The position numbers were made by a program, and so were the translations under genes. The notes below the pieces were generated by a model, which saw only the letters and a list, made by a program, of their open reading frames with translations, was not told the DNA's origin and did no database searches. DNA of 64,000 bases from an uncultured Paracoccaceae bacterium (GTDB lineage Bacteria > Pseudomonadota > Alphaproteobacteria > Rhodobacterales > Rhodobacteraceae). Where the stretch lies: positions 1 to 64,000 of the forward strand of contig CANKYO010000001.1 in assembly GCA_947488175.1 (NCBI GenBank). The letters are read 5' to 3'. Shown here in pieces: positions 25,878-35,740 of the stretch (position 1 is the stretch's first letter; the number at the start of each line of letters is the position of its first letter).

Positions 25878-28800
25878 CTACCCCACCTTTGCCTTCTTCT
25901 CGTCCGCCAGTTTTTGTGCCAGATCGCGCGCGATATTGAACGCGCCCTGGATCTTGTCACGTTCCTTTGCCCAGTCGCGGCGGACGACAATCTTGTTGTC
26001 CTTCACCTTCGCCAGCCCGCGCTGCGCTTCGATGAACTCCACCAGCCCTTTGGGCGAGGCGAATTTGTCATTGTGGAACCGGATCGTAGCCCCCTTTGGC
26101 CCTGCATCCAGTGCTGCAATCCCCGCGCGCTTGCACATCGCCTTGATGCGCACGACCAGCATCAGCGTGTTCACTTCTTTCGGCAGCTTGCCGAACCGGT
26201 CGATCAGTTCCGCGGCAAAGCCTTCCAATTCGACCTTGGTCGTCAGATCCGACAGGCGGCGATACAAGCCCAACCGCACATCCAGATCCGGCACATACTC
26301 CTCGGGGATCAGCACCGGCACACCCAGATTGATCTGCGGCGCCCATTGGCCATCATCGATGATCCCCTCAGCCGCACCCGACCGGATCGCCGCGATCTGG
26401 TCTTCCAGCATCTGCTGGTAAAGCTCGTAGCCCACTTCGCGCATCTGGCCTGACTGTTCCTCGCCCAGCAGGTTGCCCGCTCCACGAATATCCAGATCCT
26501 GCGATGCCAAAGTGAACCCCGCCCCCAGTGTATCAATCGACCCCAGCACGCGCAGCCGTTTCTGCGCCGTATCGGTCAGCTTCTGGCGCGGCTTGGTGGT
26601 CAGATAAGCATAGGCACGGGTCTTTGAGCGACCCACCCTGCCCCTGATCTGATAAAGTTGGCTCAGACCAAACATATCCGCCCGCCAGACGATCATCGTA
26701 TTGGCCGTCGGAATATCCAGCCCCGATTCCACGATCGTCGTTGCCAGCAAGACATCATATTTGCCGTCGTAAAACGCGTTCATCCGGTCATCCAATTCCC
26801 CGGCCGCCATCTGCCCGGTCGCGGTGATGAAACTCACCTCCGGCACCTGATCGCGCAGAAACGCCTCCATCTCCGGCATGTCGGCGATGCGCGGCACGAC
26901 AAGGAATGACTGCCCGCCGCGATAATGCTCGCGCAACAACGCCTCGCGCACGGTGATCGTATCGAACTCGCTGACATAAGTACGGATCGCCAGCCGGTCG
27001 ATTGGCGGCGTGCCGATGATCGACAGATCGCGGACACCTGACAAGGACAGTTGCAGCGTGCGCGGAATCGGCGTGGCGGTCAGCGTCAGCACATGCACAT
27101 CGGTGCGCAATTGCTTGAGGCGTTCCTTGTGCTGGACTCCAAATTTCTGTTCTTCGTCAATGACAAGCAGGCCAAGGTTCTTGAACTTGACCCCCTTCGC
27201 CAGCAGCGCATGGGTACCGACAACAATATCGACCGTCCCCTTGGTGATCGCATCGCGCGTCTTGGCCGCATCACCGGCTGAAACGAACCGCGACAGGGGC
27301 CGCACATTGACCGGGAACCCCCGAAAACGCTCCGCAAAGTTCTGATAATGCTGCCGCGCCAGCAACGTGGTTGGCGCAATAATCGCCACCTGCACACCAC
27401 TCATCGCGGCAACAAACGCGGCACGAATGGCCACCTCTGTCTTGCCAAAGCCCACATCGCCGCAGATCAGCCGATCCATCGGCCTACCAGCGGACATATC
27501 CGTCAACACATCTTCAATGGCCGCCAACTGATCATCGGTCTCTGCATAGGGAAAACGCGCCAGAAACTGATCCCACATCCCATCCGGCGGGTCCAGCACA
27601 GGCGCGGTGCGCAATTCCCGTTCGGCCGCCACCCGGATCAGCCGCTCAGCAATCTGCCTGATCCGCTCTTTCAGCTTCGCTTTCTTGGCCTGCCACGCCC
27701 CACCGCCAAGCTTATCCAGCAGCCCGGTTTCGTGGCCGTATTTCGACAGCAGTTCGATATTTTCAACCGGCAGGTAAAGCTTTGAATCTTCTGCATATTG
27801 GATCAGCAGGCACTCATGCGCCGCCCCCAAGGCGGTCACGACTTCCATACCCTTGAACCGACCCACCCCGTGATCGACATGGACCACCAGATCACCGGGC
27901 GACAGGCTATTGGCCTCGCTCAGGAAATTCTCGGCACGTCGCTTGCGCTTGGTCTGACGGATCAAGCGGTCACCCAGCACATCCTGCTCCGAAATCACCG
28001 TCAGTCCCGGTGCCTCGAACCCGTGATCCAGCGCCCAGACCGCCAGATGCAAACCACGCTTGCCCACACAGGCAAAGTCGGTGACCGGGATCGCCTCAGC
28101 AATCCCTTCGTCCTCAATCAATCCTTCCAATCGCTCCCGCGCGCCTTCGGAGTATGACGCAACGACAACCGGTCCAACCTCCATCCGCGCACGAATATGA
28201 TCGGCCAACGCGCCAAAAAGACTAATACTTTCCTGCTGGCGCTCCGGCGCAAAGTCACGACCGATCCGCCCGCCAGCATCAATGACCCCCGGCCCAGTCG
28301 CCTGTTTCAGCGGCGAAAACTGCAGCACACGCCGCCCCGCAACCGCCGCATCCCACGCCTCGTCATCCAGATACAACAGCTTTGGCGGCGCAGGCTTGTA
28401 AACCGTATCCATCCGGCCCTTCTGGCTCAGCGCGTGCATTCGCGTGCCATACTGATCGGCAATCGAGTCCCACCGCGACAACCGCATCGGAGTCATCTGA
28501 TCATCCAGCGTCACCGTGGCCCCGGGCAGATAATCAAACAACGTCTCCAGATCGTCCTGAAAGAACCCCAGCCAATGTTCGACACCGGCATGTTTGCGGC
28601 CTGCCGACACAGCCTCATAAAGCGGGTCATCCGTGCCCGCCGCACCAAATTCGATCCGGTAATTCTGGCGAAACCGGGTAATCGCCGCCTCGTCCAGTAT
28701 CACCTCCGACACCGGCGCCAGTTCCACGTCACTCAGCTTCTCAGTTGTCCGCTGTGTCGCCGGATCAAACCGGCGCGCCCCGTCCAGCACATCGCCAAAT

Positions 28801-29327
28801 AGATCCAACCGAACCGGTCCCGACTGGCCCGGCGGATAGATATCGATGATCCCGCCACGCACCGCATAATCGCCGGGCTCCAGCACCGTCGGGCTTTGCG
28901 TAAAACCCATACGGACCAGAAAGTTACGCAGCGCCTCTTCATCAATCCGGCTGCCCACCGTCGCGGTAAACGCCGCCTCCCGCAACAGCGACCGCGCCGG
29001 CACTCGCTGGGTCGCCGCGGCCAGCGATGTCAGCAGGATAAACTGGCCCGGCATCCCGTGCACCAATGCAGCCAGCGTGGCCATACGCGTGGCCGATACA
29101 TCAGCATTGGGCGACACGCGGTCATAGGGCAGGCAATCCCAGGCAGGAAAGCTGAAAACGGGCATATCCGGCGCGAAAAAGGCCAGTGCGGCCTGCATCG
29201 CGGCCAGCCGCTTGTCATCGCGGGCCACATGCAGAACCGGGCTGCCTTTGGCGACCTCCGCCAGGATCAACTGGGCGTCAAACCCCTCGGGGGCACCGCT
29301 GACGGTGATATGTTTCGGATCGGGCAT
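25878..29327 (-). CDS. mfd: transcription-repair coupling factor Mfd
   Basis: A 1149-residue ATP-dependent translocase that displaces stalled RNA polymerase and recruits UvrA. In order: an N-terminal UvrB-homology region ([16 protein letters not shown]), the RNA-polymerase interaction domain ([15 protein letters not shown]), the RecG-like motor with Walker [29 protein letters not shown] and [13 protein letters not shown], and the C-terminal TRCF domain. The length is normal. It is flanked by the convergent MFS gene and by the SufBCD-associated gene on the same strand. Confidence 0.97.
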   Translation of the reverse strand: MPDPKHITVSGAPEGFDAQLILAEVAKGSPVLHVARDDKRLAAMQAALAFFAPDMPVFSFPAWDCLPYDRVSPNADVSATRMATLAALVHGMPGQFILLTSLAAATQRVPARSLLREAAFTATVGSRIDEEALRNFLVRMGFTQSPTVLEPGDYAVRGGIIDIYPPGQSGPVRLDLFGDVLDGARRFDPATQRTTEKLSDVELAPVSEVILDEAAITRFRQNYRIEFGAAGTDDPLYEAVSAGRKHAGVEHWLGFFQDDLETLFDYLPGATVTLDDQMTPMRLSRWDSIADQYGTRMHALSQKGRMDTVYKPAPPKLLYLDDEAWDAAVAGRRVLQFSPLKQATGPGVIDAGGRIGRDFAPERQQESISLFGALADHIRARMEVGPVVVASYSEGARERLEGLIEDEGIAEAIPVTDFACVGKRGLHLAVWALDHGFEAPGLTVISEQDVLGDRLIRQTKRKRRAENFLSEANSLSPGDLVVHVDHGVGRFKGMEVVTALGAAHECLLIQYAEDSKLYLPVENIELLSKYGHETGLLDKLGGGAWQAKKAKLKERIRQIAERLIRVAAERELRTAPVLDPPDGMWDQFLARFPYAETDDQLAAIEDVLTDMSAGRPMDRLICGDVGFGKTEVAIRAAFVAAMSGVQVAIIAPTTLLARQHYQNFAERFRGFPVNVRPLSRFVSAGDAAKTRDAITKGTVDIVVGTHALLAKGVKFKNLGLLVIDEEQKFGVQHKERLKQLRTDVHVLTLTATPIPRTLQLSLSGVRDLSIIGTPPIDRLAIRTYVSEFDTITVREALLREHYRGGQSFLVVPRIADMPEMEAFLRDQVPEVSFITATGQMAAGELDDRMNAFYDGKYDVLLATTIVESGLDIPTANTMIVWRADMFGLSQLYQIRGRVGRSKTRAYAYLTTKPRQKLTDTAQKRLRVLGSIDTLGAGFTLASQDLDIRGAGNLLGEEQSGQMREVGYELYQQMLEDQIAAIRSGAAEGIIDDGQWAPQINLGVPVLIPEEYVPDLDVRLGLYRRLSDLTTKVELEGFAAELIDRFGKLPKEVNTLMLVVRIKAMCKRAGIAALDAGPKGATIRFHNDKFASPKGLVEFIEAQRGLAKVKDNKIVVRRDWAKERDKIQGAFNIARDLAQKLADEKKAKVG

Positions 29328-29366
29328 GGGCGGTCACCTACCCCGCCGGGTCGCAGTGTCAACCAT

Positions 29367-29891
29367 TCAGAAGCCCAGGGGCAGCGAAAGATTGTGATAC
29401 ATGCCATACATCGCTGTAATGAAGATCGAAATCATGGCGATCACCTGTATCCAGAAGCGCATCCGGAACAAAGCCGCAGGTAAGGCTTCACCTTTCGGTA
29501 GCTTCTGCGCGAACTGGCGGCTCATGCGGATATTCATGAGCGCAACAAAGGTCAGCGGAAAGCCGAGGCAAAACACACCTTGCGCCAATTCGAAGCCATA
29601 CCAGAACCCCATCAGAGCCAGCGCACTCAGCACAAAGGCCGTAAACCCCATCAGCCACAACCCGGCCACATCAGTAATATTCATCAGGCGGCGCACATTG
29701 ACAGCGACCAGCACCTCCAGATCGGCGGCCGCCTCACCCCCATGCCGGCGGGCGCGATAAATCATGTCAAAGGGGACGCCTAAAATCCAATGGCTGACCA
29801 TCGACCACGTCACTGCCACCGCCAGCCAATACCAGACATTGGAAAAGGTACGCAGGTCAATCACCTGAAAAATGGCGTCATTCCAATTCAC
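29367..29891 (-). CDS. membrane protein annotated in Rhodobacteraceae as SufBCD-complex component
   Basis: A 174-residue inner-membrane protein with about four helices. Segments IDLRTFSNVWYWLAVAVTWS, SHWILGVPFDMIYRARR and NVRRLMNITDVAGLWLMGF match a conserved Rhodobacteraceae family that databases label as a component of the SufBCD complex, although experimental support for that name is not known to me. The GTG at 29891 is favoured by AAGGGGG upstream; longer starts give an unconserved polar extension. It lies 39 bases upstream of mfd on the same strand. Confidence 0.65.
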   Translation of the reverse strand: MNWNDAIFQVIDLRTFSNVWYWLAVAVTWSMVSHWILGVPFDMIYRARRHGGEAAADLEVLVAVNVRRLMNITDVAGLWLMGFTAFVLSALALMGFWYGFELAQGVFCLGFPLTFVALMNIRMSRQFAQKLPKGEALPAALFRMRFWIQVIAMISIFITAMYGMYHNLSLPLGF

Positions 29892-30011
29892 TGCGCGTAT
29901 CGCCCCCTTTTGAACTGCGCAGACCCTAGCGTCCCGATTTGGGATTGCCCAGACTTGTGATGCGTCAAAATCCATGCGACCCATGTTCGCAACATCAGTC
30001 GAGGTCTGGCC

Positions 30012-31013
30012 ATGAAACCCACCGTCGCCCCCTTCCCCGCCACACGCCTACGGCGGCTGCGCAAAACTCCGGCGCTCCGGGCGCTGTCGCGGCAAAACAC
30101 GCTGAGCGTCGATGACCTGATCTGGCCGGTTTTCGTCATGGACGGCACTGATGACGAAACCCCAGTGAGCTCCATGCCCGGCGTGACCCGCAAGACCGTC
30201 GACCGTATTGCCAAGGCCGCGGTTGAGGCGCAATCGCTCGGCATCCCCGCGATCTGCATCTTCCCCTACACCGGGATGGAGGCGCGCACCGAGGATTGCG
30301 CCATGGCCTGGGACCCCGAAAACCTGACCAATCAGGCGATCCGCGCAATCAAAGATGCTGCCCCCGACATCGCCATCATGACCGATATCGCGCTCGACCC
30401 CTACAACATCAACGGCCATGACGGCTTTGTTGAAAATGGTGAGATCGTGAATGACCGTACCGTCGAGGCGCTGGTCAAAATGGCCCTCGCCCAGGCCGAC
30501 GCCGGGGCCGACATCCTCGGACCCTCCGACATGATGGACGGACGGATCGGCGCGATCCGCACCGCGCTCGAGGCCGAGGGGCACCAGAACGTCGCCATCC
30601 TCAGCTACACCGCCAAATACGCCTCTGCCTTCTACGGGCCCTTCCGGGATGCAGTCGGTGCGTCAGCGGCCCTAACCGGCGATAAGAACACCTACCAGAT
30701 GGACCCCGGCAATACGGACGAAGCGCTACGGCTGGTCGAACGGGACCTGATGGAAGGGGCCGACATGATCATGGTCAAACCCGGCATGCCTTACCTGGAT
30801 ATCTGCCGACTAGTCAAAGACAGCTTCGGCGTGCCCACCTACGCCTACCAGGTCAGTGGCGAATACGCGATGCTGCAGGCCGCGGCGCAAAACGGCTGGC
30901 TCGACGGGGAAAAGGTGATGATGGAAAGCCTGCTTGCCTTCAAACGGGCCGGCTGCGACGGAATCCTGACCTATTTCGCCCCGGCTGCTGCAAGACTGCT
31001 CAATGGGATTTAG
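30012..31013 (+). CDS. hemB: delta-aminolevulinic acid dehydratase (porphobilinogen synthase)
   Basis: Condenses two 5-aminolevulinate molecules to porphobilinogen in tetrapyrrole synthesis. The two Schiff-base lysines are visible in SYTAKYASAFYGPFRDA and MIMVKPGMPYLD. At the metal site, TDIALDPYNINGHDG carries Asp instead of the cysteines of zinc enzymes, which places it in the Mg-dependent or metal-independent alphaproteobacterial class. The 333-residue length is normal. GAGG precedes the ATG. Confidence 0.97.
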   Translation: MKPTVAPFPATRLRRLRKTPALRALSRQNTLSVDDLIWPVFVMDGTDDETPVSSMPGVTRKTVDRIAKAAVEAQSLGIPAICIFPYTGMEARTEDCAMAWDPENLTNQAIRAIKDAAPDIAIMTDIALDPYNINGHDGFVENGEIVNDRTVEALVKMALAQADAGADILGPSDMMDGRIGAIRTALEAEGHQNVAILSYTAKYASAFYGPFRDAVGASAALTGDKNTYQMDPGNTDEALRLVERDLMEGADMIMVKPGMPYLDICRLVKDSFGVPTYAYQVSGEYAMLQAAAQNGWLDGEKVMMESLLAFKRAGCDGILTYFAPAAARLLNGI

Positions 31014-31286
31014 GAGACAGGCAAGGTGATCCCCACCCGCTTAAACCCTTCAAACCCGACGACTGGCCAAAAGCAAAAACTACCTCTCATGATTGTCGAA
31101 ATGCGTGTCGTGACTCTTCAATATGCCACAAAATTTCCATAAAGAAGCGCTTCACTGTGGTTGATAAAAAACATAGGTCGGGGTGCTCGTCATACACCAA
31201 GGTCACATTCTTCAAAGATCGCCGCCAGGTCCAAACATGGCTGCTGAATAGTTACAACGGATAAGCAATTATGTGTGATGTGATAA

Positions 31287-32522
31287 ATGGTTGATGATGC
31301 ATTGCGGGCATGGATCGGCCGCTGTTTCATGCGATCAACGCACGATAACTCCATGCAACGCCAAAAGACAGACGGTGTTCTAAGGGCAGACTTGGTTTTA
31401 CTTGCCAATACTGAGCAGCAATACCGGACTCAGATTGGACCACAGCTTAACCACATCGGCTATGATCTGATAAAGGTCGGAGCAGTGGCGCCGCTGGACA
31501 ACACAACCATTCCGCAATCCACGCGGCAGAGCGTCACTGCTCAGCTTCAGGATCCCGGGAATGATCGACCGATGTTGGTAGGAACGATGGACCCGGTCGG
31601 ATCAGCCGCATCCATTGAATATGCAAACTGGTCCCAGATTGACATGCCGAACGGGCCGCCTCTTTGGGCGCTCATTGATGGTGTCAGCTGGCCCGAAGCG
31701 TCTGCGCTTGTCGCGCAAACTGCTGAGCAATCTACGTGCCTCTACGCCAGTGCCGATCCACAAAGTCAGGCAATTGCACCATGGTTGGTCAAGATCGACC
31801 ATGGCAGCGAAATGGCAGCTATCATTCAACAGAGACCTCATGGCACCCACTCACATATTCTGTTTCACAGCACATGGTCATTGAGCGATCTACGCCAGCA
31901 TTTTCGGAAATTCACGATGGTCTGGACGCCAGCCAACGCCGAGGCACCATCCTATTTTCGATTCTACGATCCGCGCGTTCTTGCAGATGTTACTAAGGCA
32001 CTTGTACCGGACAGCATCGAACAACTTCTACTTGCAACGACCGAGGTCTTTTTGCCAAGCAGCCCGTTTGTCATGATCGAGGAGCCGTTAGCCAATGATT
32101 GGACAGTCGATCATGCCAGCAGCTTTGTACGGGTGGCGAGCGGGGCAAAAGAGCGTGATCCAAGGCGCGCACGCAGTTTTCGGGTAAGCCAGCCAGAGTT
32201 CAACCGACTGACAGCGTTTCAACAAAAACGCGCAAGATTAAGCCTAGCCCACAAGCTTGCGCCGGATTACCCTGGCAAAAAAATGCCCGACATAGCGGCA
32301 GCCGTGGTTCACGCCCACAAGACCGGACAAGCGTATCGAATGGTGTCGCATAAACAGATCAACACGCTTGCAAGATGTACGCTTGAACTGGGCCTCCAAT
32401 TTCCCGATGCCTACCCGGATGCGATTCAAGTTTTGGCAAATGGCAGGACCAAGCCATGGCGAAAGCGCGATCTGATTGACGATTGGCTGGAAGGCCAAAA
32501 ATCTCCGAAAGTTCATCAATAA
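31287..32522 (+). CDS. DUF4123 protein, probable type VI secretion adaptor/chaperone
   Basis: DUF4123 proteins load cognate effectors onto VgrG. The domain spans about residues 128-260 and opens with PLWALIDGVSWPEASALV, continuing through THSHILFHSTWSLSDLRQHFRKF and YFRFYDPRVLADV, all hallmarks of the family. The C-terminal region (about 300-400) includes FQQKRARLSLAHKL and a helical tail common in these adaptors. The approximately 125-residue N-terminal extension is unusual. No clear Shine-Dalgarno sequence marks the start; ATGs at 31287, 31329 or 31353 are possible. The next gene, 62 bases downstream, is the likely cargo. Confidence 0.75.
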   Translation: MVDDALRAWIGRCFMRSTHDNSMQRQKTDGVLRADLVLLANTEQQYRTQIGPQLNHIGYDLIKVGAVAPLDNTTIPQSTRQSVTAQLQDPGNDRPMLVGTMDPVGSAASIEYANWSQIDMPNGPPLWALIDGVSWPEASALVAQTAEQSTCLYASADPQSQAIAPWLVKIDHGSEMAAIIQQRPHGTHSHILFHSTWSLSDLRQHFRKFTMVWTPANAEAPSYFRFYDPRVLADVTKALVPDSIEQLLLATTEVFLPSSPFVMIEEPLANDWTVDHASSFVRVASGAKERDPRRARSFRVSQPEFNRLTAFQQKRARLSLAHKLAPDYPGKKMPDIAAAVVHAHKTGQAYRMVSHKQINTLARCTLELGLQFPDAYPDAIQVLANGRTKPWRKRDLIDDWLEGQKSPKVHQ

Positions 32523-32584
32523 ATACAGCACTGTCGCGACGCCAATTGCGCTACCTGCACAGACCATATCGAGGAAAAGAAACG

Positions 32585-34216
32585 ATGACTGAAGAAGCTG
32601 CGGTAGACACCGAGTTTGGCACAGCCTGTGTCGAGTGCGAAGCGCTTACGCCCTGTGTCACCGAAGTTGTGGTGAAGTGTCATGATGGCGGCAATACCCG
32701 GGTCACGCTGAAAGGTGAAAATGAACTGGAGGAAACCGATGGCACGATCTATTTCGTAGCGGACCAGTTCGTGTCCGGCGAGGCATCCTTTGAAGCATTC
32801 CTGAAAGGTTCCACGCTCAAAGATACATCAGTCATTGATGTTACGGTCGGGCCCGATTGCACACATGGATCCCACACCGCCCGTTGGGAACGCGATAGGC
32901 ACGCGGTAGCCTGTTCTACGACAACAACGCTGAATTTCGAGACGCATACCAACCCGCGCCCCACAATCCTGAATGTCGACATTTTTCAGCCCACTCACGA
33001 GGCATTCGAGGTCATCGCAATCGTCCTTGATATCCTGATTAACCGGACCGTCATGCGCAAGGAGACCGAGTTCACCGTGACTGGTGATGACGGGAGCAGT
33101 TTCAGTTTCAAAGCCGTTACCGTGCCACAGCTGAAATTCATTGGCGCGGTTGCGATTTCTCCACCGACGCGTTCAGTGGATCGTCTGACGAATTCTCAAG
33201 GGCGCGCGCTGGCCAATGAGGTTGGCATGGGGCCGCGTGCACGGCAGGTGACAAACGAGTCTAGCTGGGCAATCGCAGCCAATCTGATGGTCGTTGTCGG
33301 AAATAACACCAAGAACATCAATATCGGGAACTATAACAGGACAACGCGCACAATTGACAGCGGGCCTTCATTGCGGCGTCAGCGAAATGCGCAAAGCGGG
33401 TTTGATCGCTTTGTCGGCGCAATTAGCAATGCGGCGAAGACCTTGTCGGGCAACTTGAGCGGCGAAACGCGTCCTGGCAGGGTATTCAACTTTTATGCCG
33501 AGGGACCAACGCTGGTTCTGGAACTCGGCACAGAGCAACGCGAAGAAAGCAATGGGCCCGGGCTGACATGGGTTTTGACCGCTGGACTGTCCCTCGAGTT
33601 TAAGGTCGGAATGCGCATCGACATCTATGAGGCGTTGAAACGGGCGGCGCGGCGCCATCCGGCAGGTGCCGCGCTGGTGGCCTTTTTGGAGGACGCCGAA
33701 GATGGTCGAGATCTGTGGGTGGCAAGCTACCAACTACAGCCCAGCCTCTATCTCGACCTCAGCCTCAGCATCGGGTCGGCCCCGACCGAAGATATGAGCG
33801 GTGACGCCAATCTAACGGCTGAATGCGATCTGATGACCGGCGACCTGTCCTTTGATGGTCATATCACCGGGTCGATCACCGCCGAGGCGGGTGGTGGCGT
33901 TCAAGGTGAGTATGATACGATCTTTACCTCGCCCACTGTTTTTCGGTATGAGGCAACGGTAAGTACAACTGGCGGGATCACGATCAAGACCGAGTGTGGT
34001 GAATGGGGTTACCAACTGTTTCACAGGGGAGCGGTTCTGCGGGTAATCAGCGTCAAAAGGATCAGCGGCGCCGACCAATCCGCAAGCCAGACGGAAAGCG
34101 GTCGGAGCCGGTCCAATACGGTAACAACGACAACCGCTCAATGGGTCCCCGACGGCGAGCAGAACAATACTTACAGGTTGGCAGATACATGGACAGGGTC
34201 ATTCACACCTTTCTAG
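32585..34216 (+). CDS. unrecognised protein, candidate type VI secretion cargo/effector
   Basis: A 543-residue protein with no family recognised. It has no signal peptide or clear membrane helix. The N-terminus has a Cys pair motif (CVECEALTPC), followed by a beta-rich region ending around VGPDCTHGSHTARW. The middle is polar with NTKNINIGNYNRTTRTID. The C-terminal third, from about residue 370, alternates short beta strands and Gly-rich turns (GEYDTIFTSPTVFRYEATV). GAGGA precedes the ATG. Its position immediately after a DUF4123 adaptor and opposite vgrG-PAAR is what suggests T6SS delivery; no toxic active site is visible. It overlaps the next gene by 28 bases. Confidence 0.45.
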   Translation: MTEEAAVDTEFGTACVECEALTPCVTEVVVKCHDGGNTRVTLKGENELEETDGTIYFVADQFVSGEASFEAFLKGSTLKDTSVIDVTVGPDCTHGSHTARWERDRHAVACSTTTTLNFETHTNPRPTILNVDIFQPTHEAFEVIAIVLDILINRTVMRKETEFTVTGDDGSSFSFKAVTVPQLKFIGAVAISPPTRSVDRLTNSQGRALANEVGMGPRARQVTNESSWAIAANLMVVVGNNTKNINIGNYNRTTRTIDSGPSLRRQRNAQSGFDRFVGAISNAAKTLSGNLSGETRPGRVFNFYAEGPTLVLELGTEQREESNGPGLTWVLTAGLSLEFKVGMRIDIYEALKRAARRHPAGAALVAFLEDAEDGRDLWVASYQLQPSLYLDLSLSIGSAPTEDMSGDANLTAECDLMTGDLSFDGHITGSITAEAGGGVQGEYDTIFTSPTVFRYEATVSTTGGITIKTECGEWGYQLFHRGAVLRVISVKRISGADQSASQTESGRSRSNTVTTTTAQWVPDGEQNNTYRLADTWTGSFTPF

Positions 34217-35121
34217 TACGGATCATCGCGGTCGCGATGATCTTCTTATTTTCCGGCATTCAACAGGCAAACAGTATGGAACAGAAATTCTTCTTTGGGG
34301 TTCGGTGGGAAGTGAATGGATTACCTCACGCGCTGGATGTGAACGGCATACCTCGTTCATTTGCCGGACCGGCTGACGTCAAACAGCACGAGCCGATGAC
34401 GCAGTACATGCGCAAGGGTATCAACCGCCTTGATCTGGTATCCTGGCCACCGAATTACACACCCGACCAGTATCTGGCCTTGTCGGTGGTTTACTGGGAA
34501 ATGGGTGAAAATCCAAGCGCGGACCCCCGTGCAGCGTTTCGGGTCAGTTACTACCCCGCCGCCGAAGACCCTGGGCCGTTCGTCAAATATGACGCGACTG
34601 CTGGTCACCCGGCCCGACCGGTCGCACCCAGCATCAATTTCCAACCGGGCAGTGAATATGATACATTGCATGTCGATTTTGAAGTTCTGGACGAAATGCC
34701 CACGTGGTGCTGGGAGCAAGGCGACATCCTGACCGCGGACAATGCGACCCGTGATGATCTGACCCAGTCCTATCGCAAGATACATGCTTTGATGGCCGCC
34801 AAGGACAACGACACTTTGATGGACGAATGGTGGGCCAACATGATCCGTGAGAATGCCGCCGCCTATAATCGTCCCGAGGGCTACGTCCGCAATCGCGCCA
34901 GTTTCAACGTGTTCTTCGACAACCCCGACGCCTTCCGGCTGGATCCGCTTCCGACATCGCCCATGACGATGAGGCTGGGTGCCGAAAACCGTGTCGCGTG
35001 GCTCGTCACACAGGGCGATGCGGGTCCGTTGCGCTTTGCGCATGTGCAACAAGCGGATCGGGTGAATTATGTGACCCCTTACTTCATTCGCCGGAACGGA
35101 AACTGGGAAATCTGCAGATGA
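34189..35121 (+). CDS. exported protein of unknown function, candidate immunity protein
   Basis: A 310-residue protein with an N-terminal signal peptide or anchor (IIAVAMIFLFSGIQQANS), followed by a soluble domain rich in Trp, Tyr and Pro. Visible landmarks are FFFGVRWEVNGLPHALDVNG, MPTWCWEQGD, LMDEWWANMIRENAAAYN and a C-terminal YFIRRNGNWEIC. No family is recognised. It starts inside the end of the candidate effector gene, and overlap with a downstream exported protein is typical of effector-immunity pairs whose target is in the periplasm. That role is inference. Confidence 0.45.
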   Translation: MDRVIHTFLVRIIAVAMIFLFSGIQQANSMEQKFFFGVRWEVNGLPHALDVNGIPRSFAGPADVKQHEPMTQYMRKGINRLDLVSWPPNYTPDQYLALSVVYWEMGENPSADPRAAFRVSYYPAAEDPGPFVKYDATAGHPARPVAPSINFQPGSEYDTLHVDFEVLDEMPTWCWEQGDILTADNATRDDLTQSYRKIHALMAAKDNDTLMDEWWANMIRENAAAYNRPEGYVRNRASFNVFFDNPDAFRLDPLPTSPMTMRLGAENRVAWLVTQGDAGPLRFAHVQQADRVNYVTPYFIRRNGNWEICR

Positions 35122-35474
35122 GACGGACCGGCCGGGGCTTCCGCGATAGCCGAGCCCCGGAAATCCAGAAGACTCGTATTTCCTTTGAACGGGCGCAGCG
35201 CAATCCGCGCCTGTTCAAGCTCTATGTGATTGAGTGGCATGCAGCTGAGCGATGCAACGGCTTCAAATGTCTAGGCATAGCGGTCGTCTCCGGTCTGCTC
35301 GTCTACCTGTTCGCAAATTCCGATGAGTTCATGGCAAACACGCCATGGTATTTGATCTGGTGCCTTGCAGCCGTTCCCGCTGGCTTTGTGTTGTACGCGA
35401 CATTGGCGATCCTTTTCCCCTGGGTTCTTTTCGGGCTGAACCATCCTAAAAGTCGGGTGAAGGACAAGAAATAG
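35118..35474 (+). CDS. small two-helix membrane protein of unknown function
   Basis: A 118-residue protein with a basic N-terminal half (about residues 1-50, with repeated Arg) and two hydrophobic segments at about 53-68 and 75-103 (WYLIWCLAAVPAGFVLYATL and FPWVLFGL). It overlaps the preceding gene by four bases (ATGA) and is the last gene of the plus-strand T6SS-associated group, ending 11 bases from the convergent PAAR gene. It may assist immunity or be an accessory membrane protein; no family is recognised. Confidence 0.55.
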   Translation: MRRTGRGFRDSRAPEIQKTRISFERAQRNPRLFKLYVIEWHAAERCNGFKCLGIAVVSGLLVYLFANSDEFMANTPWYLIWCLAAVPAGFVLYATLAILFPWVLFGLNHPKSRVKDKK

Positions 35475-35485
35475 TGAGCCGCCGG

Positions 35486-35740
35486 TCAAGCCTTCAGGCT
35501 GGCTGATCCGCTGACAATAGTGCCCCCATGGCTCGTCACCGATCCGATCACCGCAACTGGTTTTCCGTCAATAATCGTGGTGGCCGAACCCGTGACAATG
35601 GTTGCACCGCAAGCCGTCATATCGCCAACCAGCGCAATCGGTTTTCCGTCGCAGACTGATGCCGTTGATGTTGTTACGATAGCGTTGGTCCCGTGAATGG
35701 GACAGGCATGCTTGTCCGTGAGAAGCGCTGTCGGTCTCAT
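35486..35740 (-). CDS. PAAR-domain protein, type VI secretion spike tip
   Basis: An 84-residue protein made almost entirely of PAAR-type short beta hairpins with small residues and Gly/Thr/Ser turns, including HACPIHGTNAI, VGDMTACGATIVTGSATTII and GSVTSHGGTIVSGS. The conserved His and Cys residues would coordinate zinc at the tip of the cone that caps VgrG. There is no C-terminal toxin extension. It overlaps vgrG by four bases (ATGA), which supports joint assembly. Confidence 0.85.
   Translation of the reverse strand: MRPTALLTDKHACPIHGTNAIVTTSTASVCDGKPIALVGDMTACGATIVTGSATTIIDGKPVAVIGSVTSHGGTIVSGSASLKA

Noticed and set aside
31014..31286. An integrase, att site or tRNA at the left edge of the T6SS module
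   Set aside because: The 273-base gap is A+T rich but shows no tRNA, no integrase and no direct repeat matching the right edge, so island insertion by recombination cannot be shown.
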